Source: Anaerobutyricum stercoris (lineage in GTDB: Bacteria > Bacillota > Clostridia > Lachnospirales > Lachnospiraceae). From it: DNA of 33,747 nucleotides. The stretch's first letter is position 1; every line of letters begins with the position of its first letter. The stretch spans positions 1 to 33,747 of the forward strand of contig DXBR01000089.1 in assembly GCA_019116455.1 (NCBI GenBank), written 5' to 3'. Shown here piece after piece: positions 23,160-31,193 of this stretch. Below the pieces are notes generated by a model. That model made no database searches and was not told where the DNA came from. It saw only the letters and a list, made by a program, of their open reading frames with translations. Both the position numbers and the translations under genes were made by a program.

Positions 23160-23405
23160 TTATTTTTCAATACCGGCATTCTTTAATAATCTTGCAACTG
23201 TATCTGTTGGCTGAGCGCCTTTGTTAAGCCATGCCTTTGCAGCTTCCTCATCAAATTTAACTACTGCAGGCTCCTGGTTTGGGTCATAGAAACCGATTTC
23301 ATCGATGTTTCTTCCATCTCTTGGAGATCTTGCGTCTGCAACAACAACTCTATAGATAGGATTTCTCTTTTTACCCATTCTTTTTAATCTCATTTTTACT
23401 GCCAT
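23160..23405 (-). CDS. rpsP: 30S ribosomal protein S16
   Basis: An 81-residue bS16 protein, an assembly protein of the 30S body. VKMRLKRMGKKRNPIYRVVV and the following ADARSPRDGR and IGFYDPN are diagnostic; length is normal (about 80-90). AGAGGTG lies 7 nt before the ATG. It follows ffh by 68 nt and precedes khpA by 18 nt, within one operon read from the ylxM promoter. Confidence 0.98.
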   Translation of the reverse strand: MAVKMRLKRMGKKRNPIYRVVVADARSPRDGRNIDEIGFYDPNQEPAVVKFDEEAAKAWLNKGAQPTDTVARLLKNAGIEK

Positions 23406-23473
23406 GTGATTTCACCTCTTTCATCTTTCTTATTCATCTATATGGAACCGATAATTCGGTATCCTGCATTTGC

Positions 23474-24829
23474 CTAAAATGGAAGCTTCATGCCTCCCAG
23501 ATTAAATCCGCCTTTGCGGCGGCCGCCCTTGCCCATCATGCCGTTCATCTGCTTCATCATCTTGCGGGACTGCTCAAACTGCTTGCACAGCTTGTTGACT
23601 TCCTGCAGACTGACGCCGGCGCCATTTGCTATTCTTTTCTTGCGGGATGGGTTCAGAAGATTCGGATTGGACCTCTCTTCCGGCGTCATTGAATAGATGA
23701 TTGCCTCAATGCGGTCCATCGCTTTGTCATCAATATCAATATTCTTTATCTGACTGCCGACACCCGGAATCATGGAAAGCAGATCTGCGATGCCTCCCAT
23801 ATTCTTCACCTGCTGCATCTGCGCAAGGAAATCATCAAAGCCAAACTCAGCCTTGCGCAGCTTTTTCTCGAGTTCTCTGGCGGACTCTTCATCCACCGCG
23901 TTCTGTGCCTTCTCAATGAGAGTAAGCACATCTCCCATGCCCAAAATACGGCTGGTCATGCGGTCCGGGTAGAACTGCTGCAAATCTTCCAGCTTCTCAC
24001 CCATACCTATATATAAAATCGGCTTGCCGGTCACAGCACGGATGGAGAGCGCCGCTCCGCCTCTCGTGTCGCCGTCCAGCTTCGTCAGGATCACTCCGTC
24101 GATGCCGACCTTATCTTCAAATGTCTTTGCCACGTTGACCGCATCCTGCCCTGTCATGGCGTCAACCACCAGAACGGTCTGGGTCACATCCACATTATCC
24201 TTGATGTTCTGCAGCTCTTCCATCATGGACTCATCCACATGGAGACGTCCTGCGGTATCCAGGATAACGATATTTCTGTTGTTCTCCCTGGCATACTCAA
24301 TGGATGCTCTGGCGATGTCCACCGGATTCTTCTTGTCTCCCATGGAAAATACCGGAACTCCCTGCTTCTCGCCGTTGATCTCCAGCTGCTTGATGGCTGC
24401 CGGACGGTAAACGTCGCAGGCTACCAGAAGCGGGTTCTTGCCTTTTTTCTTGAGCTGTCCGGCTATCTTCGCCGCCGTTGTAGTCTTACCGGCACCCTGA
24501 AGACCCGCCATCAGATATACGGTAATCTCGTTGCCCGGCTTGATCACAAGCTCTGTCATCTCAGAACCCATGAGAGCTTCCATCTCTTCTTTTACAATCT
24601 TAATGACCATCTGCCCCGGATTCAGTCCCGTAAGTACGTCCTGTCCGACAGCGCGGTCCGTCACAGTCTTGATAAATGTCTTGACCACACGGAAATTAAC
24701 GTCCGCTTCCAGCAGGGCACGCTTGACTTCCTTCATGGCCTCCTTGACGTCGGCCTCTGTCAATCGTCCTTTGCTTCTTAAGTTCTTAAAGACATTCTGC
24801 AATTTATCTGTAAGGCTTTCAAATGCCAT
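23474..24829 (-). CDS. ffh: Signal recognition particle protein Ffh
   Basis: A 451-residue SRP54 GTPase that targets membrane and secreted proteins cotranslationally with the SRP RNA and FtsY. The N domain covers about 1-90. The G domain has GLQGAGKTT (G1, about 108-116), DTAGRLHVDE (G3) and TKLDGDTRGG (G4 and the SRP-specific insertion region). The M domain from about 320 binds signal peptides and RNA and is Met-rich, ending in QSRKMMKQMNGMMGKGG. Length is typical. CAGGAGG lies 6 nt before the ATG. It follows ylxM by 29 nt. Confidence 0.98.
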   Translation of the reverse strand: MAFESLTDKLQNVFKNLRSKGRLTEADVKEAMKEVKRALLEADVNFRVVKTFIKTVTDRAVGQDVLTGLNPGQMVIKIVKEEMEALMGSEMTELVIKPGNEITVYLMAGLQGAGKTTTAAKIAGQLKKKGKNPLLVACDVYRPAAIKQLEINGEKQGVPVFSMGDKKNPVDIARASIEYARENNRNIVILDTAGRLHVDESMMEELQNIKDNVDVTQTVLVVDAMTGQDAVNVAKTFEDKVGIDGVILTKLDGDTRGGAALSIRAVTGKPILYIGMGEKLEDLQQFYPDRMTSRILGMGDVLTLIEKAQNAVDEESARELEKKLRKAEFGFDDFLAQMQQVKNMGGIADLLSMIPGVGSQIKNIDIDDKAMDRIEAIIYSMTPEERSNPNLLNPSRKKRIANGAGVSLQEVNKLCKQFEQSRKMMKQMNGMMGKGGRRKGGFNLGGMKLPF

Positions 24830-24858
24830 AGCGGCCTCCTGTCAATGCTGAAATCTGC

Positions 24859-25215
24859 TTAGTACTGATCTAATATCTCACTGGCGATATTCTTGATATC
24901 CGCAATGCGCTCCTGCATCTTTTCTCTGTCTTCACAGGAAGAAATCTCCTCAGCATACTGGTGGATAATTCCCACCATCTTCTTAACCTTGAGGAAATGC
25001 TCCACCAGGTGAAGCCTCTGTTCATAATCCGCAAGAATCTTCTCACACCGGCGGATCATATCATGTACTCCCTGCCTGCTGATGCCCCGAAGATCTGCGA
25101 TCTCGGAAACAGACAGGTCATTCTGAATATGCTCGCCATATACTTCCTTTTGACTCTCCGTTAAAAGTTCGCCATAGAAATCAAACAGCAGAGCCTTCTC
25201 CACAATTCTGTCCAA
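24859..25215 (-). CDS. ylxM: YlxM, putative helix-turn-helix partner of Ffh
   Basis: A 118-residue UPF0122 protein. An N-terminal helical region YGELLTESQKEVYGEHIQND leads into a sigma-70 region-4-like helix-turn-helix (about 31-55, LSVSEIADLRGISRQGVHDMIRRCE in part), then a coiled-coil-like tail. YlxM is encoded beside ffh in most Firmicutes and has been linked to SRP GTPase regulation; DNA binding is not established. The start codon is TTG at 25215, with AGGTG 7 nt upstream; no better start exists. It is the first gene of the operon, just after a consensus promoter. Confidence 0.94.
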   Translation of the reverse strand: MDRIVEKALLFDFYGELLTESQKEVYGEHIQNDLSVSEIADLRGISRQGVHDMIRRCEKILADYEQRLHLVEHFLKVKKMVGIIHQYAEEISSCEDREKMQERIADIKNIASEILDQY

Positions 25216-25230
25216 TGATTATCACCTCAT

Positions 25231-25250
25231 GTAAAGTGTTTTCCCTTTAC
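25231..25250 (-). promoter_or_regulatory. 5'-end hairpin of the ylxM-ffh transcript
   Basis: GTAAAG and CTTTAC form a 6-bp stem with an 8-nt loop, starting within a few bases of the predicted transcript start and ending 3 nt before the ATGAGGTG ribosome site region. Such a 5' hairpin may protect the message or affect initiation at the TTG start. Confidence 0.5.
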
Positions 25251-25258
25251 CGAACATG

Positions 25259-25287
25259 ATTATAGGAGAAAGCTTCTGATTTGTCAA
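25259..25287 (-). promoter_or_regulatory. Consensus sigma-A promoter of the ylxM-ffh-rpsP operon
   Basis: On the minus strand TTGACA (25282-25287) and TATAAT (25259-25264) are 17 bp apart, a full consensus match. The leader to the ylxM TTG start is about 40 nt. Confidence 0.92.
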
Positions 25288-25324
25288 GTATTTTTCCTTG
25301 CAAAATTTATTTTTTTCAGCACTG

Positions 25325-25362
25325 AAAACAGGCGCCTGCTTTTACCAAAGCAGACGCCTGTT
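25325..25362 (-). terminator. Rho-independent terminator of rubrerythrin
   Basis: On the minus strand AACAGGCGTCTGCTTT pairs over its full length with AAAGCAGGCGCCTGTT (one T-G wobble) across a GGTA loop, and TT continues into the short U-run. It lies 111 nt after the rubrerythrin stop. The same pairs form on the plus strand with one mismatch but no U-run follows there. Confidence 0.85.
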
Positions 25363-25473
25363 AGAAAGGGGAGGATATAAGTTTTTTCCTGACGACTGTC
25401 ATATCCGATGTCCCCATCGGATATTATCATTATTACCCGTTTAGAAAAAAATATACGCCTCTCTGAAAAAATC

Positions 25474-26016
25474 TTAGTAATTTTCCGGTTTAACCTGGAA
25501 GTAGGACTGTGGATGATCGCATACAGGACAGACTTCCGGAGCTTTCTTTCCAATGCAGATATGTCCGCAGTTTGCACACTGCCAGATCACATCGTTGTCT
25601 TTGGAGAATACAACTTCTTTCTTTACGTTGTCAAGAAGTTTTAAATATCTTGCTTCATGCTCTTTCTCTACTGCTGCAACGCCGTCGAACTTATCAGCAA
25701 TCTCATAGAAGCCTTCTTCTCTTGCTTCTTTCGCGAACTGTGCGTACATATCTGTCCATTCATAGTTCTCGCCGTCTGCTGCTGCCTGCAGATTCTCCAT
25801 GGTAGAACGGATTGCGCCGCCTTCTAATAATTTGAACCACATTTTTGCATGTTCTCTCTCGTTGGCTGCTGTCTCAGCAAAAATATTTGCAATCTGTACA
25901 TATCCGTCTTTTTTCGCTTTGCTGGAAAAATATGTGTATTTATTAGTAGCCTGAGACTCTCCAGCGAATGCAGTCATTAAATTCTGTTCTGTTTTTGTAC
26001 CTTTTAAACTTGGCAT
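25474..26016 (-). CDS. rbr: Rubrerythrin
   Basis: A 180-residue diiron peroxidase that protects anaerobes from hydrogen peroxide, taking electrons through rubredoxin. The ferritin-like domain (1 to about 140) opens with SLKGTKTEQNLMTAFAGESQ in part and holds paired Glu/His ligands (ANEREHAKMW, AVEKEHEARY). The C-terminal rubredoxin-like domain has CANCGHICIG and CPVCDHPQSYF, the four Cys iron ligands. I chose the ATG at 26016, with GAGAGG 6 nt upstream. It has its own promoter and terminator, so is monocistronic. I could not identify a PerR box with confidence. Confidence 0.96.
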   Translation of the reverse strand: MPSLKGTKTEQNLMTAFAGESQATNKYTYFSSKAKKDGYVQIANIFAETAANEREHAKMWFKLLEGGAIRSTMENLQAAADGENYEWTDMYAQFAKEAREEGFYEIADKFDGVAAVEKEHEARYLKLLDNVKKEVVFSKDNDVIWQCANCGHICIGKKAPEVCPVCDHPQSYFQVKPENY

Positions 26017-26077
26017 GATATACCTCTCTTTCCTACTCTTATCGAGCAATTAAAAATAGTAATAACTACTGATATTT

Positions 26078-26106
26078 ATATTATTCCATTCTGACCTGCT
26101 TGTCAA
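26078..26106 (-). promoter_or_regulatory. Sigma-A promoter of rubrerythrin
   Basis: On the minus strand TTGACA (26101-26106) and TAATAT (26078-26083) are 17 bp apart. The leader of about 55 nt is AT-rich and contains the imperfect dyad AGTA-ATAAC-TACT. Confidence 0.8.
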
Positions 26107-26163
26107 TAGCCGGAGCCGGATTATTTTCCGTGCATCCGACAGGGTCATCTTCCTTTAAGATTT

Positions 26164-26385
26164 TTATTTCTCGTCCCCGTCAGCGGATTCTTCTTCCTGC
26201 CCATTTTTCTTCACAATCCGATAGACCAGCATGTAGGCATACAGCAGCACCGGAAAAACCAGTGTGACCACCAGAGAAGCCATAAAATACCGGCTCCCTG
26301 TCACAGCAAAATACAGGGTCAGGAGAACCAGCGCCACCAGGATAACCACCAGCAGCAAAGCACCGATTTGTTTTAATTTATGCAT
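26164..26385 (-). CDS. Small two-helix membrane protein
   Basis: A 73-residue protein with two predicted membrane helices (about 7-27, GALLLVVILVALVLLTLYFA, and about 34-56, FMASLVVTLVFPVLLYAYML in part), a short basic N-terminus and an acidic tail (EEESADGDEK). I do not recognise a family. Its ATG overlaps the rarA stop by 8 nt (ATGCATAA), so its translation is probably coupled to rarA. The hydrophobic pattern and the overlap support a real gene. Function unknown. Confidence 0.75.
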   Translation of the reverse strand: MHKLKQIGALLLVVILVALVLLTLYFAVTGSRYFMASLVVTLVFPVLLYAYMLVYRIVKKNGQEEESADGDEK

Positions 26386-27715
26386 TTTCCTCTTCCTCCC
26401 TGTTTCTTAAATGCTCCAGATGCATTTTTATCTTCTTCTCATATCCATTTTCTGTCGGAATATAAAACCTCTCATCTCGAATTGCATCCGGCAGATACTG
26501 CTGCTTCACATAATGCTCCGGATAATCATGGGCATACCGATAGCCAATGCCGTGACCCAAATCCCTGGCTCCCCCATAATGGGCGTCTCTCAGGTACGGC
26601 GGGACCTGTCCGGTATCCGCCCTCTTTACCATCTCCTGCGCTTTGTCAATCGCCATGATACAGGCATTGCTCTTCGGCGCGCTTGCCACATAAGAGGCTG
26701 CCTGTGAAAGAATGATCCGCCCCTCCGGCAGCCCCACCCGCTCTACGGCGAGGGAGGCCGCAACGGCAACCTGCAGTGCCTGAGGATCTGCATTTCCCAC
26801 ATCCTCTGAAGCGCAGATCATAATTCTCCGGGCAATAAACTTCGGGTCTTCTCCCGCATCAAGCATCCGGGCAAGATAGAACACCGCCGCATCCGGATCC
26901 GTTCCCCTCATACTCTTGATAAAGGCAGAGATAACATCATAATGATTATCCCCGTTCTTATCATAGTTTAACGCCTTCCTCTGGATACATTCCTGCGCCA
27001 CGTTCAGATCAATGACAATCTTTCCGTCCTCTCCCGGCTCCGTGGTCATAACGCCCAGCTCGACAGCATTTAAGGCTGCCCTTGCATCGCCTCCCGCCAT
27101 CTCTGCGATAAAAGAAACCGCCTCTTCGGTAATCTCAGCGCCATACGCCCCCATTCCTCTTTCGTCATCCGTCACAGCAATCCGTATAAGTCCGGCAATA
27201 TCCTTTCCCGACAAAGGTTCCAGATGGAAAATCTTTGATCGTGATAAAAGCGCGCTGTTCACCTCAAAATATGGATTCTCCGTAGTAGCACCGATCAGCA
27301 CGATCGTCCCGTCCTCCACATAAGGCAGCAGATAATCCTGCTGCGCTTTGTTAAAACGATGAATCTCATCAATAAAAAGAATTGTCCGGTTTCCGTACAT
27401 GCCAAATATATCTTTTGCCTGGCGTACCGCCTGCTCCATATCTTTCTTGCCGGATGTGGTCGCGTTCATCTGCACAAACTGCGCGCTGGTCGTGTTGGCG
27501 ATCACCTTTGCCAGGGTGGTTTTTCCGGTTCCCGGAGGCCCGTAAAAAATCAGCGAACTGATCTTATCAGCTTTGATTGCCCGGTACAAAAGCCGGTCCT
27601 TCCCTATAATATGAGACTGTCCCACCATTTCATCCAGAGTTCGCGGACGCATCCGCACCGCCAGCGGAGATTCCTGTTTTTTTCTCTCCATCCGCATATA
27701 GTCAAATAAATCCAT
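26378..27715 (-). CDS. rarA: Replication-associated recombination protein RarA (MgsA)
   Basis: A 445-residue clamp-loader-like AAA+ ATPase that acts at stalled replication forks. PLAVRMRPRTLDEMVGQSHI (about 16-35) is the family N-terminus; Walker A is GPPGTGKTT (about 60-68), Walker B LFIDEIHRFNK (about 110-120), sensor 1 GATTENPYFEVN (about 142-153). The C-terminal MgsA tetramer domain carries SEDVGNADPQAL. I chose ATG at 27715 because AAAGG lies about 9 nt upstream and the conserved start is MDLFDYMR; a 9-residue longer reading lacks a ribosome site. It overlaps the following membrane protein gene. Confidence 0.96.
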   Translation of the reverse strand: MDLFDYMRMERKKQESPLAVRMRPRTLDEMVGQSHIIGKDRLLYRAIKADKISSLIFYGPPGTGKTTLAKVIANTTSAQFVQMNATTSGKKDMEQAVRQAKDIFGMYGNRTILFIDEIHRFNKAQQDYLLPYVEDGTIVLIGATTENPYFEVNSALLSRSKIFHLEPLSGKDIAGLIRIAVTDDERGMGAYGAEITEEAVSFIAEMAGGDARAALNAVELGVMTTEPGEDGKIVIDLNVAQECIQRKALNYDKNGDNHYDVISAFIKSMRGTDPDAAVFYLARMLDAGEDPKFIARRIMICASEDVGNADPQALQVAVAASLAVERVGLPEGRIILSQAASYVASAPKSNACIMAIDKAQEMVKRADTGQVPPYLRDAHYGGARDLGHGIGYRYAHDYPEHYVKQQYLPDAIRDERFYIPTENGYEKKIKMHLEHLRNREEEENA

Positions 27716-27782
27716 GTATATCGTACCTTTCTTTTTGTACATTTATATATCAGGGCGTCGTTCGCAATCCCGGGCACAGGCT

Positions 27783-28412
27783 CTAATCACCCAAATCGCC
27801 GTCCACACTCTGATTCAGGCAGCGGATGATCGCATAACCGTCCTCCAGATCCAGACGACTGTAGCAGCCCTGCTCAAAGACAAAATTCCAGTAGCCTTCC
27901 GGCGGAAGCCCAAGGCTTACGGCAAGCAGATGTCCCAGCGTTCCTTTGTGAGCAACCAGCAGCACAGAAAACTCCCTGTCTTCTTTTTCAGACATTTTTT
28001 TCAAATCGAAAAAAAAGCTTTCCGTCCGTTTTCTAACATCAAGAAAGCTTTCACCGCCCGGAATCCGGTAGCCGGAGAAATCTCTGTTCCAGTCTGCCCA
28101 TTCCTGCGGATATTTTTTGGTCAGCTCCTGATATGTCTGCCCTTCAAAAATACCAAAATTCTGTTCTGCAAGCCGATCATCCCTGTATATTTTTATCTCT
28201 TTTGTATATTCTGCCATGATGATCTCAGCGGTCTCGGCCGCCCGTATTAAAGGACTGATCACACTGCTTTGCAGCGGTATGTCCCGAAAGAACCTTCCCA
28301 GCTTCCCCGCCTGCTGTCTGCCGCAGGCGGAAAGCGGGATATCTGTCTGTCCGTAATAACAGCCCTTCCGATTTAATTCTGTCTCGCCATGGCGCACCAG
28401 ATATATTCTCAT
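27783..28412 (-). CDS. Histidine phosphatase family protein (CobC-like)
   Basis: A 209-residue histidine phosphatase (phosphoglycerate mutase-like) protein. The phospho-acceptor motif YLVRHGETELN is at residues 4-14; SPLIRAAETAEII gives the conserved Arg and Glu region (about 56-68) and LLVAHKGTLGHLLA the second catalytic His (about 151-164). The early Tyr-Gly-Gln-Thr-Asp-Ile-Pro-Leu segment resembles alpha-ribazole phosphatase (CobC), but no cobalamin genes are nearby, so the substrate is open. GAGGA lies 8 nt before the ATG. It sits 78 nt after the cold-shock gene and 67 nt before rarA. Confidence 0.9.
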   Translation of the reverse strand: MRIYLVRHGETELNRKGCYYGQTDIPLSACGRQQAGKLGRFFRDIPLQSSVISPLIRAAETAEIIMAEYTKEIKIYRDDRLAEQNFGIFEGQTYQELTKKYPQEWADWNRDFSGYRIPGGESFLDVRKRTESFFFDLKKMSEKEDREFSVLLVAHKGTLGHLLAVSLGLPPEGYWNFVFEQGCYSRLDLEDGYAIIRCLNQSVDGDLGD

Positions 28413-28490
28413 TGTTGTATTCCTCTATAATCTACAGCATTTAATCTGCGGTATTCTCCACAGGCCGACGCTTTCCCGCAAGCCTGAACA

Positions 28491-28697
28491 TCAATCCTCT
28501 GTCTTTACCACATGGGAAGCCTGAAGCCCCTTTTCACCTTCCACAAGATCGAACTCCACCTTGTTTCCTTCATCCAGGGATCTAAAACCTTCCATATCAA
28601 GTCCGGTATAATGTACAAAAATATCCTTTCCATTCTCGTCCTGGATAAATCCATACCCCTTTTGATTATTGAACCATTTTACTGTTCCCTTCAACAT
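28491..28697 (-). CDS. Cold-shock domain protein (CspA family)
   Basis: A 68-residue single cold-shock domain, a nucleic-acid chaperone that melts mRNA structure. RNP-1 is KGYGFI (13-18) and RNP-2 is DIFVHY (25-30), after the family start LKGTVKWFNNQ. Length is normal (65-70). GGAGG lies 7 nt before the ATG. It has its own promoter at 28750-28778. The leader is about 50 nt, much shorter than the cold-responsive leader of E. coli cspA, so a long thermosensor leader is not present. Confidence 0.97.
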   Translation of the reverse strand: MLKGTVKWFNNQKGYGFIQDENGKDIFVHYTGLDMEGFRSLDEGNKVEFDLVEGEKGLQASHVVKTED

Positions 28698-28749
28698 CGG
28701 AATACCTCCATCTTATATACTTCCCGTCTGTTCTCCGACAGGCACCCAC

Positions 28750-28778
28750 ATCTTAGCACAAAGGATAATTCAAGTCAA
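28750..28778 (-). promoter_or_regulatory. Sigma-A promoter of the cold-shock gene
   Basis: On the minus strand TTGACT (28773-28778) and TAAGAT (28750-28755) are 17 bp apart. It lies in the 126-bp gap after the AI-2E family gene. Confidence 0.8.
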
Positions 28779-28823
28779 CACAAATTCCGACTATTGAATT
28801 ATATCGACATAATTTTCTGAAAA

Positions 28824-29984
28824 TTATCTCTTTTCGTCGCGTTTTTGCTTTTCTTCATAAACACAACGGTCATCATAATGGCGGTATGCATCAACCAGAT
28901 AATGGAGTCTCTTTATCTTGGAATCAAAAAGGCCAAGCCGATACAGGGTGACAGCGATAGTCCCCAGCAGAAGCGCAAGTATCATCCCCGGCACTCCCTG
29001 CAGCTTAAATCCCGTATAAATCAAAAACAACGTAGTCAGCGTACCCATACCGATGCTGTCCCCGATGATCTTCGGCTGCAGAACCTGTCTCGTAATCAGA
29101 CAGATGACATAGATTATCAGCAGAACCACTCCCTGGCGGAAATGCCCGCTGAAAAACACAATGACAGCCCAGGGTATCAGCACGGTTCCCGTTCCCAGTA
29201 TGGGAAGAAGATCCAGAAAAGAGATCAGCAGGGCAAGAAACAGCGCATACGGGTTGCGCAGAATCAAAAGTCCTGCCAGCAGAATCAAAAAGATGATAAA
29301 CATGATCTTAAACTGAGCCAGAAGGAATCCGCCCAGAGCGGATACCAGCCTGCTCTTAATATTTTTTACATGTTCTTCCATATCTGCTGGAACCAGCCGA
29401 ATCATCTGCTGTGCAATTTTCTCCCTCTCGGCAATGAAGAAATAAGCGGCCACGATCATCACCAGCGTACCGACAAGCCCATTGGTGATATTGGCGGCAG
29501 CGCTGCCTAAAAACTCCACTCCCCTCGGAGCAAAGTTATTGACCACAGCTCCCGCCTGCAGGAGCAGATCATCAAAAGCCGTCTCTATCTGACTGCCGAA
29601 ATCACCGGATATCGGAGCAACGATATTATTTATCTTGTCACTTATGATCTCAATAGTATTGCTGACATAGCGATAATAGGAAGGCGCATCGGAAAGAAAA
29701 GATATCATCTCTCTTCCCAGCTTGGTAATCAGCAGATAACCGCAGCCCGCCAAAATCAAAAGCACCAGTATGATGATGAGCGCCGATGCCCATTGTTTAT
29801 TCAGGCGAATATGCTTCTCCAGAAAATTGCAGAGAGGCGCCGCCAGCATCGCCAGCAGCCAGCTTGCCACAAAGGGCCAGAAAAATCCAAGCAGCCGCGG
29901 AACGATCAATACCAGCAGCACTGCAGCGATTAAAAAAAATAATATCTCCCCTATGATGTTCAAACCTATCTGCCATCGTTTCAT
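28824..29984 (-). CDS. AI-2E family transporter (PerM/YdiK type)
   Basis: A 386-residue polytopic membrane protein of the AI-2E/PerM family. Two to three helices lie near the N-terminus (about 8-70), a soluble stretch of about 80-150, then five or more helices to about 350 with FLDLLPILGTGTVLIPWA (about 258-275) and the family pattern QPKIIGDSIGMGTLTTLFL (about 300-320). The basic tail (CVYEEKQKRDEKR) is cytoplasmic. Some members export AI-2; others are Na+/H+ or unknown transporters, so the name should not be read as a function. I chose ATG at 29984 with GGAAGG 7 nt upstream. A promoter lies at 30027-30055. Confidence 0.88.
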   Translation of the reverse strand: MKRWQIGLNIIGEILFFLIAAVLLVLIVPRLLGFFWPFVASWLLAMLAAPLCNFLEKHIRLNKQWASALIIILVLLILAGCGYLLITKLGREMISFLSDAPSYYRYVSNTIEIISDKINNIVAPISGDFGSQIETAFDDLLLQAGAVVNNFAPRGVEFLGSAAANITNGLVGTLVMIVAAYFFIAEREKIAQQMIRLVPADMEEHVKNIKSRLVSALGGFLLAQFKIMFIIFLILLAGLLILRNPYALFLALLISFLDLLPILGTGTVLIPWAVIVFFSGHFRQGVVLLIIYVICLITRQVLQPKIIGDSIGMGTLTTLFLIYTGFKLQGVPGMILALLLGTIAVTLYRLGLFDSKIKRLHYLVDAYRHYDDRCVYEEKQKRDEKR

Positions 29985-30026
29985 CAAAGCACCTTCCAAT
30001 CTTTTCCATTTTATCCTTTTTGTATC

Positions 30027-30055
30027 AGTATAACAATATCCCTATGACATATCAA
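30027..30055 (-). promoter_or_regulatory. Sigma-A promoter of the AI-2E family gene
   Basis: On the minus strand TTGATA (30050-30055) and TATACT (30027-30032) are 17 bp apart. The leader to the ATG is about 35-40 nt. Confidence 0.75.
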
Positions 30056-30107
30056 GTCCGCCTTGTTATTTTTTAAAAATCGAAAGAATTCTTCCGCCTT
30101 CTCTTCG

Positions 30108-31004
30108 CTATGCATCGGAAGCCGCCAGAGTCAGCTGATCTTTTCTTCTATTATAATAATAGACAGAGTCGGATAAATAGTCTACCGGCAATACAATGGT
30201 ATCGTTCGCTTCTCTTACCATCTCAAAAAGTCGTCCCGCATCGGCAAACTGACTGGCCGGCACCAGGATCAGCTCATGGATACTGCTTGGCAGAACATAG
30301 AAATCCTCCTTTATTTTATCCGCAAACTGACGGAGAACGCCGTCGTAAACGAGCACGGTCGCTCCATTGATCTGCTGTTCGTTGGTCATGATATACATGA
30401 TCTTTCCCGGCATCAGCGGAGGCTTGCCCCTGCCGGATTCCATGAGAAAGCTGTCCATATCCATAATACGCGGAGGAAACAGCCGCCGGGTATTCTCCCG
30501 GGCAACCAGCAGCAGCTCATGCAGAGAGATCCCCCACAACGCAAGCTCCCGGTTCGTGATCAGAGCTGTGGAAATTCCGATGGAATCTGTGTGCGCCACC
30601 CACCGGAAGGTCAATGCCAGATCATGCATCTGTATACAGGGACAGTCTTCAAGAATCTCCCTGTTCTTCTCATAATTAACCAGACGAAAAATGATTTTTT
30701 TACGGATGCGATCGTACTGCAGAACATTCATCTCATAAAGAGCAGAACGTTCCATGGCCCACTGATATTCCTGCCGGATCTTCTCCATTACCTCCTCCAG
30801 ATCCCCGCTCCTTTGATATAAATCATAAAACTCTTCCAGATAAATACAGGGAGCTACCATTTCCTCCATCTCTCTGATGGACAACCCCTGATATGTAATC
30901 CCGTTATTCTTTTTTGTCTCCTGTATTCTGACTTCCGCATTTTCCTTCCATCCTTTTAAAATATGTTCCTCCACATAGCACAGGAACTCTTCAAAATTCA
31001 TCAT
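30108..31004 (-). CDS. DUF5688 family protein
   Basis: A 298-residue cytoplasmic protein of the DUF5688 type common in Lachnospiraceae, often in several copies per genome; no function is known. Features seen are the start NFEEFLCYVEEHILKGW, the QETKKNNGITYQGLSIRE segment (about 28-45), IFRLVNYEKNREILEDCP (about 109-126), and the C-terminal SSIHELILVPAS (about 240-251) with VDYLSDSVYYYNRRKDQLTL near the end. There is no signal peptide, membrane helix or catalytic motif that I recognise. The tandem ATGs follow AGGAGG by 7 nt. It is probably monocistronic; I found only weak promoter candidates in the very AT-rich 189 bp before it. Confidence 0.85.
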   Translation of the reverse strand: MMNFEEFLCYVEEHILKGWKENAEVRIQETKKNNGITYQGLSIREMEEMVAPCIYLEEFYDLYQRSGDLEEVMEKIRQEYQWAMERSALYEMNVLQYDRIRKKIIFRLVNYEKNREILEDCPCIQMHDLALTFRWVAHTDSIGISTALITNRELALWGISLHELLLVARENTRRLFPPRIMDMDSFLMESGRGKPPLMPGKIMYIMTNEQQINGATVLVYDGVLRQFADKIKEDFYVLPSSIHELILVPASQFADAGRLFEMVREANDTIVLPVDYLSDSVYYYNRRKDQLTLAASDA

Positions 31005-31145
31005 ACCCCTTCCTCCTGTTATTATTTATTATTTACAAATACTATAATAACACATATTCCATATTTTTCCAGTAAAATATTATATTTTTTTACTTTTTTT
31101 TACATTTCCAGGGGTGGGCGATGTTTTAGAGCGCTCTGCGCCAGA

Positions 31146-31170
31146 GCAGACCGGAAACTGCCCGGTCTGC
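31146..31170 (-). promoter_or_regulatory. GC-rich hairpin after the lipoprotein gene
   Basis: GCAGACCGG (31146-31154) and CCGGTCTGC (31162-31170) form a perfect 9-bp stem with a 7-nt loop, 24 nt after the lipoprotein stop. A second weak stem (GCTCT/AGAGC) follows on the minus strand. No U-run is present, so it is a 3'-end structure or imperfect terminator. Confidence 0.5.
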
Positions 31171-31193
31171 CCGCAGTATTTTCCATATTCCGG

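Noticed and set aside
25284..25577. 97-codon minus-strand frame overlapping the rubrerythrin end
   Set aside because: It overlaps the rubrerythrin coding end in another frame, runs through the terminator, and has no ribosome site.
28809..28827. AT-only palindrome over the AI-2E gene stop as a terminator
   Set aside because: The stem is almost all A-T and no U-run follows on the minus strand.
28824..29984. Quorum-sensing role for the AI-2E family gene
   Set aside because: The family name alone does not show AI-2 export, and no luxS or lsr gene is in the window.
31123..31132. GTTTTAGAGC resembles the start of type II-A CRISPR repeats
   Set aside because: It occurs once, with no spaced repeats and no cas genes in the window.
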